A stretch of DNA of 64,000 bases. Source: Batrachochytrium dendrobatidis JAM81. Its lineage: Eukaryota > Chytridiomycota > Chytridiomycetes > Rhizophydiales. A program made the translations under genes and the position numbers. The stretch covers positions 1,178,001 to 1,242,000 of the forward strand of contig NW_006281105.1 in the NCBI RefSeq assembly GCF_000203795.2, read 5' to 3'. Below the pieces are notes generated by a model that had not been told where the DNA came from, did no database searches, and worked only from the letters and a program-made list of their open reading frames with translations. Numbering within the stretch: position 1 is the stretch's first letter; each line of letters opens with the position of its first letter. Positions 1 to 12,039 of this stretch are shown here, one piece after another.

Positions 1-198
1 GCTTACCATTGTTTCATCCATTCCTACTGGTGGTGAGTATTCCTGCTCAATATTCAAATACCTCATTTTGTCAGGTATATTATAGCGGGTTGTTGTTTCG
101 GTTTGAGTCTTCTGTGCATGAGGTCCCAGTTTTATTCACGCCATCATTCAAAAACCCAAGACCTGCGGAAACTAAGCAATAGCCGGCACAGTGTCTAA
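1..198 (+). CDS. Possible 3' end of an upstream gene (partial)
   Basis: The window seems to open inside a gene running in from the left. A coding-like stretch ends near base 32 at a good donor (GTGAGT). An acceptor (TTTTGTCAG) ends at base 74, and a final exon could run from 75 to a TAA at 196-198. Read in one frame the last exon gives a hydrophobic run (YIIAGCCFGLSLLCM) followed by a basic tail, as in a membrane protein with a short cytosolic C-terminus. A second frame is also open to a nearby stop, so the frame is not settled. The upstream part is outside the window and no family can be named. Confidence 0.25.
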
Positions 199-213
199 TA
201 CAATCCATTGAAT

Positions 214-237
214 AAATCAAACTGTGCAGTTTGATTT
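214..237. repeat. Perfect inverted repeat downstream of the first gene
   Basis: AAATCAAACTG (214-224) and CAGTTTGATTT (227-237) are perfect reverse complements separated by two bases. The palindrome lies about 16 bases after the putative stop at 198. It could fold in the 3' untranslated region of a transcript or be a protein-binding site; the sequence alone does not decide. Confidence 0.6.
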
Positions 238-860
238 GGTTGAAAATAGAGTTATTAGTCTATTGTCTAGCTATAACATATGTGTTTCTTGCAATTACTG
301 CTTTACTTTCAGTTGGATACCCTCAAAATCGGTAACAGACGCGTCCCCTAATTCCATATTCAATGCAGCATCTTCAAGTGTATGAGGGTTTCAAGGGAAA
401 GTTTTCTAAACAAGCACTGTATCTACATTTCCTACAAGGCAAGTCTCGTTAAACCATATTTTGACAATTTTATTGACCTTTAAATTCCTGTTGTACTAAA
501 AACGCCTTCTCCTTTAACATTTTGTATAGAATTACTGGCCAATCCGATCCTCTTAGTACTGGGTCTTGGCAATAGCTTTTGGATATTACCAGACAAAACA
601 GTTTGCATTAGACACACCTGTTTATGGACTGGTCTTCTGGTGAGTCGTTTTTTACACAATTGGCTAATTTATGTGGCATGGTTGGCTGAATTACAGGCGG
701 CTGCAGATCGCTTTTATTGCTTTGTTCAAGCCGAAAAAGTGCACTTGATAGCACTCGGCAACCCAATATCAACACTGCCTGCAGTCGGTGCTGGATCAAG
801 TTATACTAGGAATGCTAACCATTTGATTATCATTTCAATTCACCAAAAGCAATTCATTGG
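238..860. other. Intergenic, no supported gene
   Basis: AT-rich sequence between the presumed end of the first gene and the 7TM gene. A short plus-strand frame at 640-867 starts at GTG, overlaps the next start codon and has no recognisable domain. I see no gene, tRNA or repeat here other than the palindrome at 214-237. Confidence 0.5.
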
Positions 861-3308
861 ATGGTAAATATGGCCACGAATGAAACCAAAGCTGCGGCAG
901 GATTAAAATCACCAACCGCCGACATACCGCCATCAGCCTCTACATATAGCAGCAGCACGGCATTAGCACTTGAAGGAATAGGGATCGTTTCTGTCGTCAT
1001 CTGCATTTACATTTTATCACTTTTGATATACCGCAAGCCCGCGGCCGATCAAGTTCTTGATATGGGTTTGATCATTGTAAATCTAGCATTTAGCATCACT
1101 CTCATTATTGCGTCATGCCTATCTATTCTCACTCGAGCATCCACAATTGACTCGCCAATCACTATTATCACGACCGTGGCCATCTTACTTGTTATATACT
1201 CCACTTCATTGACAGTGGTCCTAAATGCATGGTCACTTTGGCAAATCAATGTCAAGGGCAAACAAAAAATCACATACTTTCAGGCCTACATCAAACTCTT
1301 TTCTATTTGGGCCATATCTCTTTTACTAGCTCTCACGAGCGTTTTGACGGGTAGTTTGCAATATAATTCAACGGGATTAATTACAAGAGCATATTCCGAT
1401 CCCACTTCATCATTAGCCCTTCGTGTTATATCCGAAATTGTAAATGTGCTGGATCTTGTTATAGTCATTCCCCCTCCATTGGTTGCTGTCTATTGTTATG
1501 GAAGCATGTACTTGCATTTGCGAGAGCAATCAATTTGGATTAAACGCATGGTACAAATACAAAGGAAGGAGGAAGGCAGACTTATTCAAGAGTCGCAACG
1601 TCAGAAACCCGCCGCATCAAAATCTGGAGCCCAAACTACTCTAAAGGGATCGTTTTCTAATTTTGAAACTCAGCCCTCAATTCCAGCACGGGCATATATA
1701 CCAAAACAGTCTCAGAACAGTGTCAAAAAGCGTAGCACCATTTCAGCCACATCCAGATTAGGCGACTACAAAACCGCCTTGCGAAACAGTGCTGGTCGTG
1801 GATGTGCGATATTCATCCTTTACATAGTGTTTATTGTTCCTCTGGTGATCAAAAATTCAATTTGGAGAACAAAAGCGTCCCCTTCAGATACACTTACCAT
1901 GGTTACCTATATACTATTTGCATTTTCAGGTATTGTAACCCCGTTGATATTTGCGTTTTTGGATCGGCGAATCAGATATGGGTTTGAAATGAATGGCAAT
2001 GAGGAGCAGCTGCCAACTAGTATTGGTCGTGAAGATACGTTTCGCCAGAGATTGCGAGGAAAGGGCACTGAATATGAGTACGAAAACGGCGCAGATTTTC
2101 AAACAGTATTTGGCAAAACTGATGCCAAGGTAGCAGCAAGTACTTTCAGCAATGGTGACAGAACCAAAGCATTCTCAAAGCGTCGTTCCAAAAACCCATT
2201 TGAAAACAACGAAACCGTCAAAGGCGTGATTGTTCTTGATCCGACCTTGGCTTTTTCAACTCGGTCTTTACATTCTGCTCCATCTGATCTAACTTTAGAA
2301 AGTGAAGAAACATACATGCCCAAAGATACTAAATCTTTTTTGACGAGCAAGACTCGTCCAGCGATCGAGCGAGCTGTCCAGAGTATTCATACTGGCATGA
2401 TTGGTAGCGACGACGAGGATACTGTTTTGAGCTTATCGCGTGATCAAACTCAAAGAGAACCGGTACAATCGGGCATTGCCAAAAATACAGGGTTTAAGTC
2501 AAAGTGGAATCCATACGAGCCAACACAAAAGAATTTGAATGATGGGTTTTCAAGCAATCCTACTCTACTGAATGGTAGGCGCGTGTTTACTGAGAATATG
2601 TCCAAAACTATGCCTCCGCCTACTTTGCAGCAAACCTCGATCCAGTCTCGAACTTTCCAGCAGTACCCTACACCACAGCAAATCAAAACACAACCGCCAA
2701 AAATATATAATGTACCACCAATGACATCCAAGTACACATTGGCTCAAAACAAACCCAGGCTATATGACATAACTAAAAGCACCAATCGGGTTGAAAACGG
2801 AAACAAGTATATTTATGATCCTCAGATACAAAATACAAACATTCCTGTTCGTGGTAAGCCTAGCGCGAAATCCAATCGCAAGGCTTCTTATATTCGTGGA
2901 TTGAATGTACAAGACAGCAGAACTGTGCCAGATCGATCTATAGCTCGTCCAACTACAATGTATCTCTCTATCCCAGATGAAAACGGTCGCAATGCACCAG
3001 AGCCTATTTTATCTGAAAGCGACCAGTCCCCATCCATCATATATGGTAGTGATAGACTAGCACCTGATCCATATGTGCGAGCAAATGACGCTAATGCTAT
3101 AGATAAAACCAGGCCAAATCCTGCACCTCGTGGATGGAATTTACCCGATCCCAAAATATACGGAGAGCCCATGCCCAATCAATATGGATTAGATCGGCCC
3201 ATGTATGATTTTGGTGATGCATCTGCACCTGCACCCTCTGTGTATGAGATTCGGCGGTCAATGCTGTTTGTCAAAGATAACCGAAGCTCGGGAAAATCTT
3301 ACAACTAG
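861..3308 (+). CDS. Seven-transmembrane, GPCR-like protein with long disordered tail
   Basis: A single uninterrupted frame of 815 residues starting at ATG 861. Seven hydrophobic segments are visible at about residues 37-57, 66-90, 99-127, 143-166, 190-218, 311-330 and 344-369. The first six loops are short except for a long basic third intracellular loop (about 220-310). The tail from about 370 to 815 is rich in Ser, Thr, Pro, Asn and Gln and looks disordered. This is the topology of a G-protein-coupled receptor with a regulatory cytoplasmic tail. I do not see a diagnostic family motif such as DRY or a clear cAMP-receptor signature, so ligand and family are unknown. The first TM is preceded by an extracellular-type stretch of about 35 residues without an obvious signal peptide. 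A second ATG at 870 is an alternative start. The 3' flank carries a 9-bp hairpin at 3428-3449. Confidence 0.75.
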   Translation: MVNMATNETKAAAGLKSPTADIPPSASTYSSSTALALEGIGIVSVVICIYILSLLIYRKPAADQVLDMGLIIVNLAFSITLIIASCLSILTRASTIDSPITIITTVAILLVIYSTSLTVVLNAWSLWQINVKGKQKITYFQAYIKLFSIWAISLLLALTSVLTGSLQYNSTGLITRAYSDPTSSLALRVISEIVNVLDLVIVIPPPLVAVYCYGSMYLHLREQSIWIKRMVQIQRKEEGRLIQESQRQKPAASKSGAQTTLKGSFSNFETQPSIPARAYIPKQSQNSVKKRSTISATSRLGDYKTALRNSAGRGCAIFILYIVFIVPLVIKNSIWRTKASPSDTLTMVTYILFAFSGIVTPLIFAFLDRRIRYGFEMNGNEEQLPTSIGREDTFRQRLRGKGTEYEYENGADFQTVFGKTDAKVAASTFSNGDRTKAFSKRRSKNPFENNETVKGVIVLDPTLAFSTRSLHSAPSDLTLESEETYMPKDTKSFLTSKTRPAIERAVQSIHTGMIGSDDEDTVLSLSRDQTQREPVQSGIAKNTGFKSKWNPYEPTQKNLNDGFSSNPTLLNGRRVFTENMSKTMPPPTLQQTSIQSRTFQQYPTPQQIKTQPPKIYNVPPMTSKYTLAQNKPRLYDITKSTNRVENGNKYIYDPQIQNTNIPVRGKPSAKSNRKASYIRGLNVQDSRTVPDRSIARPTTMYLSIPDENGRNAPEPILSESDQSPSIIYGSDRLAPDPYVRANDANAIDKTRPNPAPRGWNLPDPKIYGEPMPNQYGLDRPMYDFGDASAPAPSVYEIRRSMLFVKDNRSSGKSYN

Positions 3309-3814
3309 CCCATGTTTCACCCGTTAACAATGGTACAAAGATACTATCTGGCAATACCAAACGCACTATTCACTGAATCACAGTAGTTTTGGCATGCCTG
3401 ATCCCAAACAGTACACATTCTTAATCATTGTATCGTGTAAACGATACAAACATACTTTAAATTATAATTCTGATTCAAGACCATATCTTTGGTAGTTTAC
3501 ATTGCAATCCAGCAATGTGTTCAACTGCTTTGATGCTCTCAAATTTGTCGTGTCGTAAAATATCAGATATGTTCTAGCTCAAGACACACACCGCGCATCT
3601 CAGGAATGCAAGTTGTTTTCATGTCAATCGTCCAAGATGTGTAGAAAAGAGATGGATTGAACCTGTTAAAAGTCGTTCAGTTTTTATCTGGCGTTTTATT
3701 TTACGTGAATACGACTGTAATAGAAATACATGAGAGTAATAAAGTTTCAAATAGCATAATTGAACGAGATCCAACATGGTCTTATAATTTCTGCTTCAAC
3801 ATGTCTTCACAATA
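3309..3814. other. Convergent intergenic region with hairpin and repeat fragment
   Basis: Lies between the stops of the 7TM gene (plus) and FHIP (minus). It holds a stem-loop at 3428-3449 (TTGTATCGT, loop GTAA, ACGATACAA) and, at 3695-3720, a minus-oriented copy of the dispersed CACGTGAATAC-like family core (TTTTACGTGAATACGACTG). No coding sequence is apparent. Confidence 0.6.
3695..3720 (-). mobile_element. Fragment of the dispersed MITE-like family (copy H)
   Basis: On the minus strand this reads CGTATTCACGTAAAATAAAA, matching the family core shared with nine other places in the window. Only the terminal-repeat part is recognisable. It lies about 100 bases past the FHIP stop codon, in that gene's probable 3' untranslated region. 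Confidence 0.5.
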
Positions 3815-6359
3815 CTACAAATATGAAATATGATCATACTCCATCCCACCTCTAGTCACAATCACAGCAAGCAGCTCCTTGATAAACTCTTCGAGAACAA
3901 CCACATTTTTCAAAAATTCTTGATCCAGGTCTAGATCACCAAAATATCTACCAGTAGCATCGCTCAATCTTTGCCCGTTCAAGCGCTCTTCGTGTTTACT
4001 CCATTCGGAATCATTTCCCGATTTTTCACTTTCAAGCATCTTGGCTTTGCATGCAGCCAACTTGATATCAAATCCTGGCAAGCTCTCTCTTCGTTCATCA
4101 ATCTCACCCATCAGTTTGGTAATTACATGGTAGAATGATGGTGCAATGGTTTCTGGATCAGACAGTGTTGCGTCACCATCTACCACACTCGCGTAGAGTA
4201 CGGGGTAAGGCGACATGACCAACTGCTGCAATACACCAGTCATGGCTACATTGATTTTCATAGAGTGACTAAACAAATTTTCAAACTTGGTCATGATTTT
4301 ATAAAGCGTGGGATCGGTCCGAACTCGTGTTGCTTGCTCTCTAAATGACTCTTTGGACTGAGGTGCAATCGTGCTGCCATTGGACACAACACGTACGGGA
4401 CTGGTCAATACAAATGCTTCATTTGCATTACTCGACACTGGGTCTGGTTTGGATTGAAATAGGTCTTCTAAATCAATACGATCTGATTGAGCACGCGCAC
4501 GTAGCGATGAGAAACCTGCCTCGGCATCGTAAATGTATGCGTCAAGCGAGGCTTGTTTACCACTGTCTCTAGGCAGTAAAGCAAAGTATCTTGCAACAAG
4601 TTGCAAATGTTGCTGAATGTCTACATCGTGATCTAATGCCATGCGATCTACGACAGGCTGCTCTCTGGGTAATTTTTCAAACAGTAGTTTGAATGAATAA
4701 GTTGGATGGTCGCGCATGAGTGTGTAGAACAGCAGCAAGGTAGAAGTGACAACTTCTTCAGAAAGAGAATTGAGTTTGGAAATGAGAATGTCGCGGATAC
4801 CAAGTCGCATTTCATCATCAGATGAGCGAATGATGTCGTCGTCATCTTCGCTGCTAATCAAAAGTTTGACAAAAATTTCAGATAAATGCGGCTCGTCAAT
4901 CAAAGTCACCAGTTGTTGTATATAAAACAGTGTTGTGAGAGTTGTGCCATCAAAATCGGAGCAGCTGTTAATGGATGCAGCCAGGACGGTGGATAGAAAG
5001 ATGGTTTGAACATTGTACAAAATCCTTTGAGATATTTTTTTGCTAGAGCATGTATAAAGTATTTTTTGGAGAAACAACACGTAGTCTAAGAAAGACTGTA
5101 AATCAGTGTTAAACACTCTGCGGGCAGCAAGACTGGATTCAATATCAAGCATTCTATCAGCATCAGGCATGACTGTAGGTAGCTGTGCATAGAGACCACT
5201 TAGACCAACAACCAGCATAAGCGGGTAGTCATGTTTCAAAATAAACGCCTCCAGATCATCGCCTTCAGAAGCAAGAGCAAACAAGATTGGACAGGCAGTG
5301 CGAGCACGATCGCCATTGGCCTTGTCAGAATGCACATATTTCATGACATGATCAAGTAGCCCAAATGTAGAAGCAGAATTTGATTCTTTGGGTATATTGA
5401 AAAACAGCGGAAGCAATTCTGGAGAAGACTCGATCTTTGTGCAGAGATTGACTTCCAACTCGAGCATGGACTCGTGATATTTAAGATCTCTGGACGTAAA
5501 GCAGGCATTGATTAATCTGGAAATAGGTTTATGAATGCAGTGACTGAATAAAAAACGATGATGAATAAGCCCGATCAAGTTTGAAGTAAATCGAATGACT
5601 TCAGAGCGGTACCCAACAGGCACATCATTTTGAGAAAGTGTGATTAAATGGTCCAAAATGTCGTCATTAAAAAACAGCTCAGTGCAAAGACCAGTTTCCT
5701 AATAGCAGTTCAAATCATTAAATTAGAAACAGTCAGTATATTGATCATTAGAAAGTATTCCATTCTACGTGAATATGGCAGTAAAATGAATGGCAGTATC
5801 AAGTGGCGTTCAGCAGTTCAACAAGTTGTAACATGCACAGTAAAACACAATAATATAGAAATAAGTCGTACAGTGGAGTTGTTAGCGGCAGCTTGTTCCT
5901 TGACAAAGATGTCCAAGATGGATTGAAGATAACTTGGAATGCTAGTATGACCAATTTGTCTGTTCCAGTTGTGCTCAGCTCCAGATTCCTGTATGATGGT
6001 TTCCCAAGTTTGTTTAAACTAATAATATACAAAAGTAAGTAATGCTACAAACAGCGATGGGGATGAAGAGAGAGAAAAGCAGCGACTTATTCGATAAGAT
6101 GGTAACAAAGTGCACCAACATGACAATCGGGCAAGTAATGAGCATTGACATCAACAAGGAAGTTTGAAAGATAAAAACAGTCAAATACCTTTGCAAGCAG
6201 AGCAGCAGGCGATGCTCTAGAACTAAAGCCTAGACCACTCAGATGCTTGTTGATGTTGAAGCGTTCAAAAAAGAAGTCTGTCATGTACACGTCAAAAGTC
6301 GACCGATGAGAAAAGTGCGATTGACACGATTCCAACTGTTGAGTTGCAACTGAATTCAT
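3815..6359 (-). CDS. FHIP family protein (FTS-Hook-FHIP complex subunit, FAM160 type)
   Basis: Three exons on the minus strand: 6359-6189, 6018-5872 and 5698-3815 (733 residues). All junctions are GT..AG and in phase. The second exon encodes the family's FKQTWE...IP.YL pattern and the third continues with CTELFFNDDILDHLITLSQ and DVPVGYRSEVIRFTSNLI, typical of the N-terminal alpha-helical FHIP/RAI16-like domain. In animals and filamentous fungi FHIP joins FTS and Hook to link early endosomes to dynein-dynactin, so this is probably a cytoplasmic cargo adaptor for retrograde transport. The length matches FHIP proteins. The C-terminal half continues to look helical. It diverges from the RhoGEF gene across a 177-bp shared promoter. 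The second intron (5871-5699) contains a copy of the dispersed repeat. Confidence 0.85.
5758..5781 (-). mobile_element. Repeat-family core inside FHIP intron 2 (copy F)
   Basis: On the plus strand, CATTCTACGTGAATATGGC is the reverse complement of the family core GCCATATTCACGTAGAATG. It is intronic and solitary, with no recognisable second terminus within the intron. Confidence 0.55.
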
Positions 6360-6536
6360 ACGATCGATACTTGTGCTGTTTTAGTAGAAATCTATGAACA
6401 AGTCTGCTAACATCCACGTCTGCAAGCAACTCTCATTGCAATCCTAAAAGCTTAATCTGCTTTACCGTCTGCATTCTTATCAAAATACTTATGTTGCTTT
6501 TCTATCAGTTTCTAATCTTTTGTTGCAATTGACGTT
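6360..6536. promoter_or_regulatory. Divergent promoter, FHIP / RhoGEF
   Basis: Only 177 bases separate the two start codons, so both promoters must share this AT-rich stretch. No TATA box or CCAAT box stands out. Confidence 0.5.
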
Positions 6537-9500
6537 ATGAATCCTACACACATTGCTGCCAATAACACCTCGAGTGTTTGTATCTCGACGATCGTGGAGG
6601 ACGCAGGGTCTAAAAATCATACACTTGGGCACTCTCACAGGGCTAAAACCCATCGTCGTTTTTTATCCTGGAGTAACTCTACAGAAACCCCCTCGGCCTT
6701 GATCATCAACAACATCCCTTCGCGAACAAGAGCCGCTACCAGATCCGAATCACAGAATGATAAAAGCTTCTCTAACATCAACTCCGCATTCACTTATGGC
6801 TCAGATACAAATTCTGCATTGGCTGCCTCCAAACAGCTGCATTCGTCATCTACTACTCACCCCGATATGCTCACTACTGCTCATCCTGATTCTACGAGTG
6901 TGGTCGCTTATCACTCAAAGTTTGCATTTCCTACTGGCTTTCTCAAATACGCTCCAGCTAACACAACAGACTCTGGCCAAAAAATATCACTAACATCTCC
7001 ACACACTTGTTCGTCACGTAGTGTGAGTGGTTCGAGCACGTCCACTTATGACAGCACTCCTTCCGTGACCTACCTTCGGAGCATATCTGTTCCTCATGGC
7101 ATCAGCTCAAAATCCTATCACAATAAAACTAGCACTTTTGTCGACACCTCTACCTCAGACCCATGCAGATTTAAACCCCCTATTTTTAATTCACCTTTGG
7201 AAACCCAATCTACTTTACGGTCGGCTCACAGTCCTACAAAATGGTACATTCTTGAAGAATCAAGTGGGATTGATCTGGATGCTGCTGCATTAGTGTGGAA
7301 AGGAAGCATGGAACTGCTTGAATTTGGACATAGACGATTTAAAATCGATGTGGCTTCTTTGCCTACTTATGAAGTGAAGCGACAGGAAGTCATTCACGAA
7401 CTAATCGAAACAGAGATGAATTACGTACAAGATCTAAGCGTCTTGGTCGAGGTAAGATTCATCAAACCTTTCATCACAATAGAAAAGATCTGTATCTTAA
7501 AATAGCAGACATGCATATATAAACTATTGGCCATTCATACTTTTATTGACAGTAACTAATACTCTTCATTTAATCAATCCTCACGAGGCAGATTTTTTTG
7601 AAAAATTTGCGTCAAATGAATATTCTTCCCGAGGATGGATTGCGAACCATATTTTCCAACACTGAACAACTTATATTACTTCACCAGGTACATATCTCAT
7701 ATACTTTGTACTATTTATATGAGTATGGGTCAACCCATTCCATTTGACTAGTGTCACTGATATAACATGAATCCATTTGAAAATAGGACTTTTTAAATCA
7801 ACTATGCAATCGGCGTATTCGCGACTCTGGCGTGGTTCAAGACATTGGCGATCTATTTATTCGCATAGTACGTTTTAAACCATTGATCAATTCAGCTAAA
7901 ATTCAGTGTATGGCACTAATAATGTCTTGACTTGTATTTATTGTGTAGGCTGAGGATCTCAAAGTATACTGTATATTCTGTTCAAACCATTCACTTGCAA
8001 TCAACTACCTTCAAGATCGCAGTCTAGAGCGAGAATTCAACATATTTTTACAGGCAAGTCAATGTCAATACACAACGCTATATTCTTCTAGATGGTCAAG
8101 ACTAACCTTTTATTAATATCTAGTACTGTTTAATGCGTCCAGAGTGTCAGGGAATGAACCTAGCATCATTCTTACTTAAACCTATTCAACGAATATGCAA
8201 ATATCCTCTACTTTTACGGGAAATTAAAAAAAATACACCAGATGATCATACAGATCGCGATGGTTTAGACAAGGCCATTTTTCAAATAACAGGCGTAGTA
8301 GATTTTGTGAATGAAAAACGAAGAAAGGTTGAACAAGAGCAGATCATGAAGCTAACACTAAGTCGCCTTGAATTCAATGATGTAAGTTGAAATGACTGGA
8401 TTTGTGGCAACTCATAGTCAGTTCTGACATACTTTCACTGATACATCTAACACGAATATGAATATTTTACGATTTAAATATGGTACACAATCAATTAGGT
8501 GTGGATTTTACCTACATTTTCTGAGCGGCGGGTAATTTGTGAAGGCATGCTTACAAAATCATCAAGTAAACCACTTAAAATGCGTCCATCTCTGCGGTTC
8601 TGCGTACTTTTTCGTGACTGCTTTGTTGTTGCAAAGCCATCTCGATTTTCTGGCGGGAAATCACAAGTGAGTTCCATCCACTCAATATGGTCTCTATCCA
8701 TCACCAACATCTCAGACACAGAAAAGTCCAAAAATGAGTTTAAAATCTCTATCAATAACAAGAAGCATCAAACGTATATCGCAAGCTCTATAAAGGAAAA
8801 ACGTATATGGATGGATGGGTTTCATCTGGCTTTAGATGCCTCATTCAAAGCAGTCTCTCTGGCAGATATGAATGTTATGACGGATCATCTAGCTACTTCC
8901 TCCATGAGTACTGCTTCAGAACTATTTAAGGATGACATGAAACTGCAGAATATTGCCATGTCCGAGAATAACGGTATGTGTAGCAAGTTTAATTTATTAG
9001 ACGTGTTTCTCGTGGCATATATTAATACATGACAATATTATCTGCCATACTGCATCACAGTGTCTAGTTCATCAAATAGCATATATCATCAAAAAAATAT
9101 ACTGCATAATACGAATCAGTCAAACGAAAGTGACGAAGATGACTTGAGTTTTCTAGAGCAAGACACTCCAGTGCAAACTCCCTTTAAAAAAGATGAGCTA
9201 GCCAACGCATTACTTTATCCGCCATTAAAGTCAATAGCTACAGATAATGTAGGTGTTTTTGAAACTTTTGAGAAATGCCTTTTAATACACAACTAATTGA
9301 TGTTTTAGTTCATAAAACCCGAGTCGGCACTTGCTCAAGATTCCACAAAAAGTTGGCCGGCCCAACCCAATCAGTCGAGTCCATCGCCAAGTGCTGCTGC
9401 ACAAACTAAAAACATCAATCGTGTTACTGAACCCAAGTTGCGCTGCTTAGATGAAACAAAATCATCCAACACATCTACTTTATCCATGCCTCAAGCTAGC

Positions 9501-9944
9501 CATTATCACATATCTGCAGAACATAGATTAATTGAATTGAACATTTTACAAAAAACAGACGTATCCAAGCATCAGCCAGTAACAGATGCAAATTGCTTGG
9601 TTCCTCATCCACCCAATACACCTATTCCGCGTGTTCAATCGATTGAAAATATAAAGAATCATATTATGCCTGCAAAAATGTCATCACCTAGATCAGCTCG
9701 ACATATAAAACCAATGTCACAGAGTCAATCCACATGCTCACTGTTACTACTAGAACCAAGTATACCTCGTACTCGCTCGGATATAGCATTGCCTGGACTT
9801 GAATGTGCTACAAGTATATCAATCCAAAATGAGAAAGTTGATGCTGACAACGGTCTAGTTTGCGATCATCGACAATGTGTCAAACCGCTTTGTGATATAC
9901 TTCAAAATTCAGACAAATTACTGATGAAAAACACAGTCAAATAA
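6537..9944 (+). CDS. Rho guanine-nucleotide exchange factor (DH-PH protein)
   Basis: Eight exons: 6537-7451, 7592-7687, 7787-7867, 7949-8053, 8124-8381, 8499-8973, 9061-9248, 9309-9944 (917 residues), all phases compatible. Intron 4 uses a GC donor (CAG|GCAAGT). The N-terminal ~280 residues are Ser/Thr-rich and disordered. The DH (RhoGEF) domain spans about residues 290-480: it opens with RQEVIHELIETEMNYVQDL and contains LASFLLKPIQRICKYPLLLR, the highly conserved alpha-5/6 signature. A PH domain follows (about 495-610; EGMLTKSSS, then LRFCVLFRDCFVVAK and the terminal WMDGFHLAL helix). The tail is disordered. It should activate a Rho/Rac/Cdc42 GTPase at membranes and so control actin and polarity; the specific GTPase cannot be read from sequence. 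Confidence 0.9.
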
Positions 9945-10162
9945 AAACCTGTAGACTGTTGTTGGATATGTATTGGAGGTGAAACTAAATGACTTTTTTG
10001 TCATCACAAGCTTGTGCATGTAAGCCATACACTTGGAATTGGCATCTTTGGTCATTATTACTTTCCATATAATGCAATACCATATGCAATATGCCTTGAA
10101 TTTTAACCAATAAACACTTTAAACATGAGTGACTTTACAAAATACTAAAAATAAGCATATGT
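9945..10162. other. Convergent intergenic spacer
   Basis: 218 bases between the RhoGEF and PAF1 stop codons. Contains AATAAA-type A-rich stretches suited to 3' processing but no other feature. Confidence 0.4.
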
Positions 10163-12001
10163 TCATTCGTCATCAATATCGTCACGCTGTAAAAGATCCT
10201 TCATCTTTGTATTTCTTTCGGAAATCTCCTCAGCTGTAAGTTCACGATGAGAAACAAGAATTTTGGTAGGCTTCTCATACTCTACATCGTAGTCGCGCTC
10301 GCGCTTGTTCTATTAAATCAGTTCAAAGCAATAAGATATTTAGTATAAAATCAAATCAACATGATCTCAATCAAACTATAGCAAACCATACCAAAGCACG
10401 TTTTTTGCGCAGCGTCATACGTTTAGGAAGCATACTGTAAAATGCACCTCCTTCTTCTTTTCGAAGCTCAATACAAAAGGGATAGTTTGATTTGCTAACG
10501 CTTTCGTCAAAGTCACGACGAAATTTATACTCATGAGACTAAGAGTATGTATATTCAAACATGAGAGTCAGTGCCATGATTACGTTTGAACCAAACAGTT
10601 GGTAAAGCATAACATAGCCTACACTGACCTGATCTTCATCTTCATCTTCGATATCATGACCTTGTGCCATCAAATGCTTTTGGCGTTCACGATGCTCACG
10701 TACAGCACTTGCTGAAGCATCCGTTGGAGTATAGAATGCCATGGTAAAATCCGTATCATCTTCAGGATTTGCAATGGGTTTGATAATAGCTCGATCCAGT
10801 TTGAGATCGTGTTCATACTCGGTTCCCTAAAAATAGAATTTCAAATAGTAGCATGACAGATTTAATGGCCAGATCCTACATGATTTGACAGCAATAAAAC
10901 AAGCCACACTTTGTAGTTTTATACAATTAAATCTCTTTAAAGCCGTGTGCTTACATCAGCATCAGTAGCTCCACCACCAGGCGCTCGAGAAATCGGATCA
11001 TCATCAAAAGTAACAAGCTGATATAAATTAGGCCAAAACTCAAAATCAGGATAAATAGGGAAAATCTCTACGAGTTTGAGATCCGGATTGGTTGGATGTT
11101 TGAGATTGCTGAGAGTTGCTGCCGCTGCTGTTTCAAATGTGTTTTCAATGGCCAGCATTTGAGCCTCTTCAGATCTGTCCATAAGACTGCTAAGATGCTT
11201 ATCCTTTTTAATAGAAATACCCATTCTAAATCCAATTCATTCAACAATTAGATCCTTGAGTAGCAGCAGACCAAATATACGTCAAGACACTTGCAAATAC
11301 AACATGATATTCTACAGACTTACTTTGTTTCAACACCTGTATCGGCTCTACGACCGTATGTTTTGCCTTCAACTGCAACATATTCTGTCCGCCGTAGCCA
11401 AGGAACGACAGGGCGTACACGAGTAGCCTCAGCATTATCAGAAGCAAGTTTTGCATCCACAGGCGGAACCAGCAATTCAAGATCTTCTGGATCAAGCGCA
11501 TCTGGGTTGGGTTGTAGTAAAGCAGCTAAATACAAATCCATCACATAGCGCATTCATACAGATCAATGACTATTCTCGAACAGGTGTGAGATGCACATAG
11601 AAGCAGTGACAAGACTGACTGAGTTGCATAGAATAGATAGGTACCATGAGGGTTACGGAATGCATTCTCCAAATATCCATGTGCAAGTAGGTTCAAAGGA
11701 AGTCCGTTTTCATCATCAGCAGCATACACGAGGTGTGGAGTGGACGCATACAAGGAATTGTAAGTGTACTTGTAGTGACGGTCTTTTGGAAACGGATGTT
11801 CTAGCAGCTTAGGATCAAAAGGGATTTCTGGCAGAGTGTTCCTATAAGATAACTTGAATGCAAAGTCTTGAAGAACTTTTCTATTGATAGATCCGGTAGT
11901 GATTTGGGATATTTCAAGTTTACATTGCAGTTAGCATTACTGTTCAAAACACTTGCATATAATCATTTGCCATTGAAAAATCTGTACTTTGGGTTGGACA
12001 T
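10163..12001 (-). CDS. PAF1: PAF1 (RNA polymerase II-associated factor 1) homologue
   Basis: Seven exons on the minus strand: 12001-11988, 11841-11645, 11525-11324, 11225-10955, 10826-10629, 10538-10392, 10309-10163 (391 residues). The early protein carries NTLPEIPFDPKLLEHP, the conserved Paf1 N-terminal motif. It then has the YTYNSLY region and LLQPNPDALDPEDLELLVPP, and later FYPIYPDFEFWPN-like and SNYPFCIELRKEEGGAFYS blocks. Paf1 is the scaffold of the nuclear Paf1 complex, which travels with RNA polymerase II and supports H2B ubiquitination and H3K4/K36 methylation. The length is close to fungal Paf1. The 14-base first exon is an inference: the nearest ATG frame hits a stop unless spliced at GTACAG, so the 5' end is less certain than the rest. 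Confidence 0.88.
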
Positions 12002-12039
12002 GATTGCTAGCAATGAAGTTCAAGCTCGATAATGAATTA

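Noticed and set aside
640..867. 75-codon plus-strand frame before the 7TM gene
   Set aside because: Starts at GTG, overlaps the 7TM start codon and has no recognisable domain; most likely chance.
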